A DNA stretch of 64,000 nt from JAFTYO01 sp045613125 (GTDB taxonomy: Bacteria > Pseudomonadota > Alphaproteobacteria > RF32 > CAG-239): the NCBI GenBank assembly GCA_045613125.1, contig JAZLAM010000003.1, positions 1 to 64,000 of the forward strand, in the 5' to 3' direction. Shown piece by piece: positions 35,116-43,209 of the stretch. The position numbers were made by a program, and so were the translations under genes. Under the pieces are notes generated by a model, which saw only the letters and a program-made list of their open reading frames with translations, had not been told where the DNA came from and did no database searches. The first letter of the stretch is position 1. Every line of letters begins with the position of its first letter.

Positions 35116-36930
35116 ATGCCTGAAAATAAAGAAATAAAGGAAGATAAAAAAGAATTTTCTACCGATACCGCTTCGAACGGTGTCGGTAAAGATTCTGTTA
35201 ATGATGAGAAGAAAAAAGATATAGATATTGCTGATTCTAAAAAAGACCTTAATATCAATAAAAATAAAGATAATAAAAATAATGAGGAAACTGCAGAAAA
35301 AAAAGAAGAGCAAATATCAGTTAGTTCTTATTTAGCAGAAACTGAACAAACTCAGGTAAAGAAAAAAAATATTCTGCAAGAACTGTTCGCTAATGGCAAT
35401 AAGCTTTTAACCCTTCCTGATTCGGATATTATGATAACAAATGAAACAAGGCGATTAGTCGCTTTGTTTTCTGACGGAACATATTTGGTTTCAAAAGATC
35501 ACCGTTTTGACGGCCCTGTTTATAACTTTGAAAAAACAATTAAAAAAAGAAAAATTCCAATAAATGCACCACAGTATGTAAGTCAAAATGAAATTACGGC
35601 AATTTATGCATATGCAGTTCGAGGAACGGGTGTCGCCGATGTTGATGGTGAAAATACCGAACAAATGCAAATGCAAATTGACTTCATTAATGTGATAGCC
35701 AGAGCATCTGCACAAAAAGTATCAGATGTGCACGTAATTGTTGCAGATTCTACAGTTATTATGTTCCGTGTTAATGGTATGATGCAACGTCAAATGGAAT
35801 ATAATAAAGAGTGGGGAGAGGCTTTTGTGCGTGCCGCATTTGCTTCAGCTGATATTTCTGACTCAAACTATGCTCAAAATGAATTCCAAGGCGCACAAAA
35901 ACTTGGTAAAACACCTCTTCGTGGTTCAAACGGAAAATTAATGTTGCCACATAATGTGTTGGCTATTCGTTTACAATTTAATCCTATTGCGTTTGGTTCT
36001 CAATATCTGGTTATGCGTTTATTGTACGCAGATGATAATCCTGATGGAAGTTCTGACTTAAGAGCTTTAGGTTTAGGTGAACGAGAAGAAGAAATGTTTT
36101 ATCGTTTAAGAGCTGTTCCTGTAGGTTTGAGTATTGTTGCAGGTCCTACCGGCTCCGGTAAGTCTACAACTCTACAAAGAAATATGATTAAGCTTTTACA
36201 AGAAAAGAATTATGAAATTAATCTTATTACTGTGGAAGACCCTCCTGAGTATCCTATTCCTGGTGCCAGACAGATGCCTGTTACTAACGCTAATACAGAA
36301 GAAGAAAAAGAAGCTGAATTTACAAAAGCTCTTAATGCTGCGCTTCGTTCCGACCCTGACGTCATGATGGTTGGTGAGATACGTTCTTTGTCAGCTGCAG
36401 AACTATGTTTTAAAGGTGCCTTATCAGGTCACGGTATGTGGACAACTTTGCACGCAAACTCAGCACCTGCTATTATTACACGTTTTAGAGACATGGGTGT
36501 TCAACCATATATGCTTGGCGATCCTGAATTAATAAAAGGCTTGATATCTCAACGTTTGTTCAGAAAACTTTGTCCTCATTGCAGACGATCTATAAAAGAA
36601 CGATTTGGAGAACCTTCTTATGAGAGATTAAAAACAGCATTAGGAGATTTTGGTATTGAGAACACTTTTATTCGTGGAGAAGGTTGTAAGTTTTGCGGAT
36701 ATAAAGGTTTTAGTGGACGTATGTCTGTTCCGGAAATTATTTTACCAGATGCAATGTTTTTGCAATTAATGATTGGTGGCGACACAAAGCGTGCTATTGA
36801 CTATTGGACCAGTGAACTTGATGGTAGACCAATGAAGGAAGGCGCTATTGAAAGAATGTTAAAAGGAAATATTGACTTAGATGAGGTTGAGCGTTGGTGT
36901 GGCTTACTAGATCAACGTCCGGTTTACTAG
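35116..36930 (+). CDS. pilQ: PilQ/GspE-type pilus assembly ATPase
   Basis: 604 residues. ATG at 35116 preferred over the TTG six bases upstream. The first 80 residues are charged and low complexity. Then comes a GspE N2-like region (DFINVIARASAQKVSDVHVI). Walker A is GPTGSGKSTT at about 343-352, the Asp box LITVEDPPEYP, Walker B SDPDVMMVGEIRS, and the His box TTLHANSA. A zinc-binding pair of motifs, CPHC and CKFCG, lies near 485 and 525, as in assembly ATPases. It powers pilus polymerisation at the inner membrane. All catalytic motifs are present. It is the only secretion-superfamily hexameric ATPase of this type in the window. Confidence 0.9.
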   Translation: MPENKEIKEDKKEFSTDTASNGVGKDSVNDEKKKDIDIADSKKDLNINKNKDNKNNEETAEKKEEQISVSSYLAETEQTQVKKKNILQELFANGNKLLTLPDSDIMITNETRRLVALFSDGTYLVSKDHRFDGPVYNFEKTIKKRKIPINAPQYVSQNEITAIYAYAVRGTGVADVDGENTEQMQMQIDFINVIARASAQKVSDVHVIVADSTVIMFRVNGMMQRQMEYNKEWGEAFVRAAFASADISDSNYAQNEFQGAQKLGKTPLRGSNGKLMLPHNVLAIRLQFNPIAFGSQYLVMRLLYADDNPDGSSDLRALGLGEREEEMFYRLRAVPVGLSIVAGPTGSGKSTTLQRNMIKLLQEKNYEINLITVEDPPEYPIPGARQMPVTNANTEEEKEAEFTKALNAALRSDPDVMMVGEIRSLSAAELCFKGALSGHGMWTTLHANSAPAIITRFRDMGVQPYMLGDPELIKGLISQRLFRKLCPHCRRSIKERFGEPSYERLKTALGDFGIENTFIRGEGCKFCGYKGFSGRMSVPEIILPDAMFLQLMIGGDTKRAIDYWTSELDGRPMKEGAIERMLKGNIDLDEVERWCGLLDQRPVY

Positions 36931-36942
36931 GAGTAAATAATT

Positions 36943-38058
36943 ATGGTTAAAGGAAAAAAAACACAATTTAACAAGGCAATGCGTTCTTTAAACTCAATAG
37001 AAGTTTATTACGCAAAAATGATTTGTAACTTTTCAAATGAAGCTCGTTTAAAAATTTTTCGTAAATTAGCATCTTTGATGCGTAACCGTTTCTCATTGAT
37101 GGATGCTTTAGATATGCTTCATGATGGTATTTCAAATGGTGGAAAAAACCCTGGAGAGCCGATGGCAATTGCTTTAGCAAGTTGGGGAAAAGCTCTTCAA
37201 AATGGTATTCCTTTTTCTGATGCATTAAAAGGTTGGGCACCCAATCGTGAACGATTAATGTTATCTGTTGGTGACGTATCTGACTTGGAAAGTGCCTTAA
37301 TGAACCTAATTAAGGTTACTGAAGGAACAACAAAAATGATAAGGCCTATTCGTAGCGCTATTGCATATCCTGCCTTTCTTATGATGATGGCAATTGTAAT
37401 TATTTGGGCAATTGGTGCATATATGGTTCCACCTATGATTGACGCTGCACCACAAACCAGATGGGTTGGCACAGCTGCATCATTGGTAAATATTTCTTAT
37501 TGGATTCAGGATAATTGGCTTGCTGCTTTTAGCTCCTTACCTGCCGCAATGTTATTAATTTACATCACAATTGGTATCTGGACAGGACCTATACGGGCTG
37601 TAATTGATAGCTTTCCACCGTGGTCTTTGTATAAGGTTTTTGTCGGTATTACGTGGTTGTTAGCTTTATCTGCTTTGGTTAAAGGTGGTGTTCCCGTATC
37701 TATTGCACTTCAATCATTGAGAAAAGATTCCAGTCCATACTTGAAAGAGCGAATCGATAAAACTTTGTCTTTTGTAAAAAATGGTGATAACTTAGGTCAA
37801 TCTTTGATGAAAACTGGGTTAAATTTTCCTGATAAGGAGATTATATCAGACTTAAAAATTTATTCTGAGCTTGATAACTTTGAAGAAGCATTGGAAAAAC
37901 TTGCAAATGACTGGTTAGAAGAATCTGTTTATATGATTGAACAAAAAGCATCTATCTTAAACATGGTAGCTTTACTATCTGTATCTGGTGTAATTGCATG
38001 GGCCGTATTTGGTGTGTTTGAAATGCAAGAACAAATTACAGATTCTATGGGAGGCTAA
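36943..38058 (+). CDS. pilR: PilR/GspF-type pilus inner-membrane platform protein
   Basis: 371 residues with TAGGAG before the ATG. It has the duplicated GspF/PilR helical domain: first copy about 25-140 (FRKLASLMRNRFSLMDALDM), membrane spans at about 145-165 and 188-212, second copy about 230-335 (LSALVKGGVPVSIALQSLRK), and a last span near the C-terminus. Platform proteins pass pilin subunits from the ATPase into the fibre. It sits between the ATPase and the pilin gene as in R64. Confidence 0.88.
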   Translation: MVKGKKTQFNKAMRSLNSIEVYYAKMICNFSNEARLKIFRKLASLMRNRFSLMDALDMLHDGISNGGKNPGEPMAIALASWGKALQNGIPFSDALKGWAPNRERLMLSVGDVSDLESALMNLIKVTEGTTKMIRPIRSAIAYPAFLMMMAIVIIWAIGAYMVPPMIDAAPQTRWVGTAASLVNISYWIQDNWLAAFSSLPAAMLLIYITIGIWTGPIRAVIDSFPPWSLYKVFVGITWLLALSALVKGGVPVSIALQSLRKDSSPYLKERIDKTLSFVKNGDNLGQSLMKTGLNFPDKEIISDLKIYSELDNFEEALEKLANDWLEESVYMIEQKASILNMVALLSVSGVIAWAVFGVFEMQEQITDSMGG

Positions 38059-38063
38059 TTCCA

Positions 38064-38615
38064 ATGGATAAAATATTAAAAACATTTGAAAATATGCAAA
38101 TATGGATTTGTGTTGCAGTGAGTATTTTACTCATTGCAACACTTTTTCTTTTATTTGATTTTTCACCGAAAAATAATTATGTTGAAGTAAAGAATGAATT
38201 GGTAATGTTATCAGAAAGTATTCGTAAGCAATATAAAACCAAGCCTGATTATTGGGGCTTGAACAAATCAAATGTTGTAGATTTTGCTCCTAAGGATATG
38301 ATTATAAACAATAAAGTTGTCAGTTCAATAGGGCGTGAGTTTATTGTAGGGCAAAATGAACTTGGCGATATAGTTATGCCATCTCAACGTAACTTTATGA
38401 TTACTTTAGCAAATTTAAATAAAAAATCTTGTCAAGATATCGCTACTTTAGATATTGATAATGAAAAACATTTAAGTTTGCATAAAATAATTTTAAGAAA
38501 TGAAGATATATCAATTGAATTTGAATGGGGACAAGAAAATGCTATTCCTATTTCAAAAGGTAACGCAAAAAAATATTGCACAAATAAAAATAGTATCAGT
38601 TGGGTCTTTGAATAA
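38064..38615 (+). CDS. pilS: PilS-like type IVb pilin (atypical N-terminus)
   Basis: 183 residues with GGGAGG nine bases before the ATG. One hydrophobic helix lies at about residues 13-35 (WICVAVSILLIATLFLLFDF). A PilS-type segment follows (SESIRKQYKTKPDYWGLNKS then VVDFAPKDMI), and two cysteines (about 133 and 172) could form the C-terminal disulfide typical of type IVb pilins. The usual prepilin peptidase site (Gly followed by a hydrophobic residue, Glu at +5) is not seen, so it may be a minor pilin or be left unprocessed. Last gene of the operon, before a terminator. Confidence 0.65.
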   Translation: MDKILKTFENMQIWICVAVSILLIATLFLLFDFSPKNNYVEVKNELVMLSESIRKQYKTKPDYWGLNKSNVVDFAPKDMIINNKVVSSIGREFIVGQNELGDIVMPSQRNFMITLANLNKKSCQDIATLDIDNEKHLSLHKIILRNEDISIEFEWGQENAIPISKGNAKKYCTNKNSISWVFE

Positions 38616-38621
38616 AACTTT

Positions 38622-38648
38622 AACCTTGAGATTTCTCAAGGTTTTTTT
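38622..38648 (+). terminator. Rho-independent terminator of pilus operon
   Basis: AACCTTGAG-ATTT-CTCAAGGTT forms a 9-bp stem followed by five more T residues, seven bases after the pilS stop. The T tract overlaps the stop codon of the converging recN gene. Confidence 0.9.
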
Positions 38649-40329
38649 ATATAAGATATTTTACCATACATCCAGCTATCAAGCGTTCAGCAGCGGCTCG
38701 TGCTTCATCTGTTATCTTATCCCCTGAAAGCATACGAGCAATTTCCTCTTTTTTTTCTTCTTTTGAAAGATTTTTAACAGAAGTAAGTGTTATATTATTA
38801 TTAACTGATTTTGAAACATTAAAATGTTCTTTACTGAAAGCTGCAACTTGTGGAGAGTGTGTAACTACCAAAACTTGTACTTTATCCGATAACTTAGCCA
38901 ATCTTTCTCCCACAGCCTGAGCTGTAGCTCCTCCTATACCGGCATCAACCTCATCAAAAATAAGTGTTTCCACACTTCCTTTTTGTGCTAAGTTGACTTT
39001 GAGTGCTAGCATAAACCTAGAAAGTTCACCACCTGATGCTATCTTATTTAATGGACCTTGCGCAGAATCAATATTCGTAGCAACACTGAAATAAACATTA
39101 TCCATACCATCTTGTGACCAATTAGATTCAGCCAAATTTTCAATATTAGTCTTAAACGTAGCCTTCTCCATTTTAAGCGGCCCTAGTTCTATGGCAACAA
39201 ACTTATCCAAATCTTTAGCCGCATTGGTACGCAACTGTCTTACTATAGTGGCTTTATGAATGTATTCTTCTTTAGCCTTAACAACCTTTCGACTTAATTC
39301 GGCAATATTTTCACCACCTTTAGTTATAGACGCAAGTTTTATTTGAAATTTTTCCAACACTGTCGGCAACTCATCAACCTCGCACTGATGCTTTCTTGCC
39401 AGCGCTTTTAATGCAAACAATCTTTCCTGAACCAATTCTATTTCATTTGAATTATGATTTATATCTTGGCTTGCTTGTTCAATTCTATTAACAGCCTCAT
39501 CAAAATCAATTAAAGCTGTGTTTAACAATTCTGCGATATCATTGAAACGATTTTCAGTTAAATTATTAACTCTATTTAATGCTGTTTGGGCTTTTTGCAA
39601 CATAGATGAGATATCTTTTCCTTGTAAACAGGAATAAGCTATGTTGAAATTTTCAATAATTTTTTCAGCATTCATGCTCTCAATTCTTTTCCTATTTAAT
39701 TCGTCAAATTCACCCACTTTAACATTAGCTTTTTCCAGTTCATCAGACCAATGTTTTATATTTGCTTCATCTTCTGAATTTTTAATAAATTCAACTTTTG
39801 CTCGTTCTAATTCTTTGCTAAGCTTTCTATACATTTGATAGCTATCAGACATTTCATCCAGTTCATTTTTATAACCGGCATAATTATCCAGCACCGACAA
39901 ATGAGTGGAAGGATTTAGGAGACCTTGATTATCAAACTGACCATGTATTTCAATCAAATATACCCCTAATTCCTTTAACAAGCGTTGTGTTATAGGTTGG
40001 TCATTTAAAAATATTTTTGATTTTCCATCTCGACTTAAAGATCGTTTAATAATTATCTCATCATCAATATCTATATCATTTTCTGCGCAAAGAATAAAAA
40101 AAGGATTATTTTTATCTTTTATTTCAAAAACGGCACTAACCGAAAGTTTGTCTTGACCACTTCTAATTAAATTCACATCGGCTCTATTACCTAAAACTAA
40201 CCCTATTGAATCCAGTAAAATAGATTTTCCGGCACCGGTTTCTCCACTAAAAACACTAAGACCTTCCGAAAAATCTAAATCGAGTTTTTCAATTAAAACA
40301 ACATTTCTGATTGATAGACTTTTAAGCAT
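38647..40329 (-). CDS. recN: DNA repair protein RecN
   Basis: 560 residues, standard RecN length. It is an SMC-like ABC ATPase acting in double-strand break repair. Walker A at about 29-38 (FSGETGAGKSILLDSIGLVL), a central coiled coil (about 150-370), the signature KIASGGELSRFMLALK near 430, Walker B TLIFDEVDAGIGG near 458, and the His switch VLVVTHSPQVAAF near 495. Its start is 9 nt downstream of bamD, and bamD follows lpxC, so the three form a minus-strand operon lpxC-bamD-recN. This grouping of envelope genes with recN is common in Alphaproteobacteria. Confidence 0.96.
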   Translation of the reverse strand: MLKSLSIRNVVLIEKLDLDFSEGLSVFSGETGAGKSILLDSIGLVLGNRADVNLIRSGQDKLSVSAVFEIKDKNNPFFILCAENDIDIDDEIIIKRSLSRDGKSKIFLNDQPITQRLLKELGVYLIEIHGQFDNQGLLNPSTHLSVLDNYAGYKNELDEMSDSYQMYRKLSKELERAKVEFIKNSEDEANIKHWSDELEKANVKVGEFDELNRKRIESMNAEKIIENFNIAYSCLQGKDISSMLQKAQTALNRVNNLTENRFNDIAELLNTALIDFDEAVNRIEQASQDINHNSNEIELVQERLFALKALARKHQCEVDELPTVLEKFQIKLASITKGGENIAELSRKVVKAKEEYIHKATIVRQLRTNAAKDLDKFVAIELGPLKMEKATFKTNIENLAESNWSQDGMDNVYFSVATNIDSAQGPLNKIASGGELSRFMLALKVNLAQKGSVETLIFDEVDAGIGGATAQAVGERLAKLSDKVQVLVVTHSPQVAAFSKEHFNVSKSVNNNITLTSVKNLSKEEKKEEIARMLSGDKITDEARAAAERLIAGCMVKYLI

Positions 40330-40338
40330 TAATAAAAC

Positions 40339-41079
40339 CTATTTTACAATATCTTGAACTTGTTTACTCCATTTACTGTCAGGATAATTATACTGTAAAA
40401 TTTTAGCAGATTTAATTGCCTGATTATTCATGCCCAGTATGGTATATATTTCACTTTGGCGGTATAAGGCTTCCTCAATTTGAGGTGTCATTTGATATTT
40501 ATCAACTACAACATTAAATCTGTTCAACGCCGATAAATAATTTTGATTGCGTAAATAATAGCGTCCGACCGTCATTTCTTGTCCAGCAATATGATCCAAT
40601 ATCAGATTATTTTTTCCTTTAGCATCTTTAGCATATTCTGTATCCGGAAACAATACAACGAGTTGAGCAAAAGCATCTTGCGCTTTTTTAGTATTACTTT
40701 GATCTTTTTCAGCCGGAGTAATCTGATCATAATAGCACAACCCTTTCATATAATAAGCATATGCCACATCTTGATTGGAAGGATGAAATTTGATAAATCT
40801 ATCAAGAGCCATTATCGCATCATCATATTTTTCACCTTTATAATAAGCATATGCTGCCATAAGTTTAGATTTTACGGCCCATTTAGAATATGGATGCTCT
40901 AGTTCTATTTTTTCAAAATTTTCGGCAGCCTTTACATAAGCTGTTTTTTGTAAATTCTGATAACCTTGCTTATAAAGTTGCTCAGCTGTTTGTGAAGTGT
41001 CAGAAACAACATCTTCTTTAGAAGAAGCACATGAAACCAACATTAATACCATACATAATAGCGTTAAATATTTTTTCAT
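40339..41079 (-). CDS. bamD: Outer-membrane assembly lipoprotein BamD
   Basis: 246 residues. Lipoprotein signal peptide MKKYLTLLCMVLMLVSCASS with the lipobox L-V-S-C. Five TPR-like units follow, for example AAENFEKIELEHPYSKWAVK, then MALDRFIKFHPSNQDVAYAY and QDAFAQLVVLFPDTEYAKDA. BamD is the essential lipoprotein of the BAM complex that inserts beta-barrel proteins into the outer membrane. It lies 11 nt after lpxC and 9 nt before recN. Confidence 0.94.
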   Translation of the reverse strand: MKKYLTLLCMVLMLVSCASSKEDVVSDTSQTAEQLYKQGYQNLQKTAYVKAAENFEKIELEHPYSKWAVKSKLMAAYAYYKGEKYDDAIMALDRFIKFHPSNQDVAYAYYMKGLCYYDQITPAEKDQSNTKKAQDAFAQLVVLFPDTEYAKDAKGKNNLILDHIAGQEMTVGRYYLRNQNYLSALNRFNVVVDKYQMTPQIEEALYRQSEIYTILGMNNQAIKSAKILQYNYPDSKWSKQVQDIVK

Positions 41080-41090
41080 ATTATTTTCCT

Positions 41091-41945
41091 TTACAAAATT
41101 TTATAATTATCCGGATTTTCAAATAATTTTTTCAACACTTCATTATTGTGAAAATGTCCAGTTCTAAAAGCTTTTACATTTGCATACATTTTATAACCGG
41201 AAGTATACATATCCCCTATTAAATCTAGCACTTTATGATTTACACATTCGTTTTTAACCTTAAAACCATTCGGATTTAAAATTTTTTCACCATCTAAAAC
41301 CACTGCATTATCCAAACTTCCGCCTTTTATCAAACCGATAGATTTTAAATAATCTATTTGATATTTTTCACAAAACGTACGGCAAGGAGCTATTTTATTT
41401 TCAAAAATATCCTTTGTTATCACTTCATCAAAATTTTGATGACCGACAATTTTAGATGGAAATTCTATATCAAAACACACACTTAATACATTATCATCGT
41501 TTGGTAGCAATTCAATATAATTGCCTTTTTCATCTTCAAATTTAATAGGTTTTATCACTTTAAGATTTTTAACTTCATCTTCTTGATTTATGGTACCTGC
41601 TAATTGTAATTCTTTCAAAAATTGTTGTGCGCTTCCATCTAAAATCGGCAATTCTGGATTTGAACACTGAATTATAACATTATCAATTCCTAAAATGTAT
41701 AAAGTGGCCATTAAATGTTCGATTGTACTCACATTAATTCCCGATTTACCCAAGCATGTACAATTTTTTGTATCAATAACATTATCATATGTTGCTTTAA
41801 TAAGAGGTGAATTTTCAACATCTGAGCGATAAAAAACAATACCCGTATCAATAGGAGCAGGCATTAAACTCACAACAGAACTTAAGCCGGAATGTAATCC
41901 TATTCCTTTTATTTGTATTTCTTTTTGTAATGTTTTTTGTTTCAT
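41091..41945 (-). CDS. lpxC: UDP-3-O-acyl-N-acetylglucosamine deacetylase LpxC
   Basis: 284 residues. LpxC catalyses the committed step of lipid A synthesis and requires zinc. Motifs include the N-terminal GIGLHSG, the zinc ligand region STIEHLMATLYILGIDN (His near 78), SGSAQQF-type active-site loop as LDGSAQQFLK, NHKVLDLIGDMY (zinc His and Asp near 234-238), and the terminal HFHNNEVL with the catalytic His. First gene of lpxC-bamD-recN. Its presence shows an LPS-producing outer membrane. Length is slightly below the usual 300 residues with no missing motif. Confidence 0.96.
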   Translation of the reverse strand: MKQKTLQKEIQIKGIGLHSGLSSVVSLMPAPIDTGIVFYRSDVENSPLIKATYDNVIDTKNCTCLGKSGINVSTIEHLMATLYILGIDNVIIQCSNPELPILDGSAQQFLKELQLAGTINQEDEVKNLKVIKPIKFEDEKGNYIELLPNDDNVLSVCFDIEFPSKIVGHQNFDEVITKDIFENKIAPCRTFCEKYQIDYLKSIGLIKGGSLDNAVVLDGEKILNPNGFKVKNECVNHKVLDLIGDMYTSGYKMYANVKAFRTGHFHNNEVLKKLFENPDNYKIL

Positions 41946-41967
41946 TAATGCTCCTCATAAAAAAATT

Positions 41968-42356
41968 GGTGACCTATAAGCCGGGTTCTGTATACGTAAT
42001 TGCTTTGTAAACAAAGTTTACGCCGATAGTCATTCATCTTTGCAAACCGTTTCCGGTTTGCTATCGCGACCTACCTCTGGATCAGAGTGGAAACGCTCTG
42101 TCAGGATAACCCTGAAAAATCCTAATTTGGTCTTACATCGGATAGGGCTTGCCTATGCCCAAAAACATTGCTGTTTTGGCGGTGAGCTCTTACTTCACCT
42201 TTTCAACCTTACCAAGCATATAGCCGGCGGTAATTTTCTGTGGCGCTTTCCCTTGCATCTCTACAGCCGGACGTTATCCGGTATCCTGTTTCCATGAAGC
42301 CCGGACTTTCCTCACTATTAGATTTTACTTTCTATAGCGCGACTATCCGGTCACCC
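41968..42356 (-). ncRNA. rnpB: RNase P RNA (class A)
   Basis: On the minus strand it begins GGGTGACCGGATAGTCGCG and contains the universal GAGGAAAGTCCGGGCT block (P4 5' strand), the GTAAGGTTGAAAAGGTG region, the CCAGAGGTAGGTCGC block and the ACAGAACCCGGCTTATAGG 3' part of P4. Ends pair through GGTGACC at both termini. Length about 389 nt fits a bacterial type A RNA. It processes tRNA 5' ends with RnpA. Confidence 0.95.
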
Positions 42357-42363
42357 GAAATAA

Positions 42364-42392
42364 AAGATATACACTTTTTACTATAAAAGCAA
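42364..42392 (-). promoter_or_regulatory. Probable rnpB promoter
   Basis: TTGCTT (42392-42387), 17-nt spacer, TATCTT (42369-42364), seven bases before the first nucleotide of the RNase P RNA, the expected initiation distance. Confidence 0.55.
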
Positions 42393-42483
42393 TGGTTTTA
42401 AAAAGTTTTTACATAATCTTAAGCATATTTTAATCAATTTATTTTCATATTAGGTTATCACGATTACTAAAGGAGATTTCAAA

Positions 42484-43080
42484 ATGAAAAAAGTACTTTT
42501 ATCAGCGACAGCTTTCACTCTTATCGCTATGATGTACAATCCAGCACATGCAGAATGTGATGGTTTATATGTAGCTTTAAGAGGTGGTATTGTAGAACAT
42601 GAGGTAGAAGGTGACAGCTCTTCTGCAATGTTCAGCGACACGATTAAATATGATGATCAAAAATTGATGCTTTCTGGGGCATTAGGTTATCGTTACAAAC
42701 ATTTTCGCGGTGAAGCAGAATTTGTTTATCGTGATTTTGTAGAAGGTGATGATCCTTGGTATTCCGAAAAGTACAAAACATATTCATATATGTTAAATGC
42801 TTATTATGATTTCATGCCTTATCACTGGTGGTCACCATATGTTAGTGCTGGAGTAGGTTTTTCAAGGTTAAAAACGAATGCTGTTGATAAACAAGCTGAT
42901 ATTGTAGATTTTGCAAAAGAAACAACAAAATTCAGTTGGGCTGTCGGCGGTGGCTTATCCTTAAAAGTTACAAACCGTCTCAACGTTGATGCTGGATACC
43001 GCTATTATGAATTAGGTCGTTTGGGCGAAACTGACGATAAAGCTCAAGAAATTTATGGTGGCATCCGTTACGTATTCTAG
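42484..43080 (+). CDS. Outer-membrane beta-barrel protein (OmpA/opacity-porin type)
   Basis: 198 residues. AAGGAG eight bases before ATG. Signal peptide about residues 1-22 ending A-H-A-E. The mature chain has alternating amphipathic strands typical of an eight-stranded barrel (YVALRGGIVEHEV, LSGALGYRYKHFRGEAEFVY, WWSPYVSAGVGFSRL, FSWAVGGGLSLKVT, LNVDAGYRYYELG) and ends with an aromatic terminal residue (GGIRYVF), the BAM recognition signal. Probably a small surface porin or adhesin-like barrel; substrate unknown. It forms its own unit with a terminator. Confidence 0.85.
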   Translation: MKKVLLSATAFTLIAMMYNPAHAECDGLYVALRGGIVEHEVEGDSSSAMFSDTIKYDDQKLMLSGALGYRYKHFRGEAEFVYRDFVEGDDPWYSEKYKTYSYMLNAYYDFMPYHWWSPYVSAGVGFSRLKTNAVDKQADIVDFAKETTKFSWAVGGGLSLKVTNRLNVDAGYRYYELGRLGETDDKAQEIYGGIRYVF

Positions 43081-43098
43081 TTTTATGAATAAAATTTT

Positions 43099-43125
43099 AA
43101 GGGAGCTTCATGCTCCCTTTTTTTG
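43099..43125 (+). terminator. Rho-independent terminator after the outer-membrane barrel gene
   Basis: AAGGGAGC-TTCAT-GCTCCCTT with a following T-run, 18 nt after the stop codon at 43080. Confidence 0.9.
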
Positions 43126-43142
43126 TGAGAGAAAATGCAATT

Positions 43143-43182
43143 ATGCTTGAGTTTTATAATCTTGATTATAAACTCTAAGCAT
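43143..43182 (+). promoter_or_regulatory. Bulged palindrome upstream of glmM
   Basis: ATGCTTGAGTTTTATAATC (43143-43161) pairs with GATTATAAACTCTAAGCAT (43164-43182), with one bulged base per arm and a two-base centre. It lies 27 nt before the glmM start codon. There is no T-run after it. It may be an operator or a leader hairpin; role unknown. Confidence 0.45.
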
Positions 43183-43209
43183 ATTGTATTTAAATAAAGG
43201 AGAATTTAT

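Noticed and set aside
1..38648. Calling the locus a Dot/Icm (type IVB) secretion system
   Set aside because: The DotG-like repeats suggest it, but VirB2, VirB3, VirB4, VirB8 and VirB9-type proteins in virB order, with no IcmT-, DotA- or DotD-like genes visible, fit a VirB-type system better.
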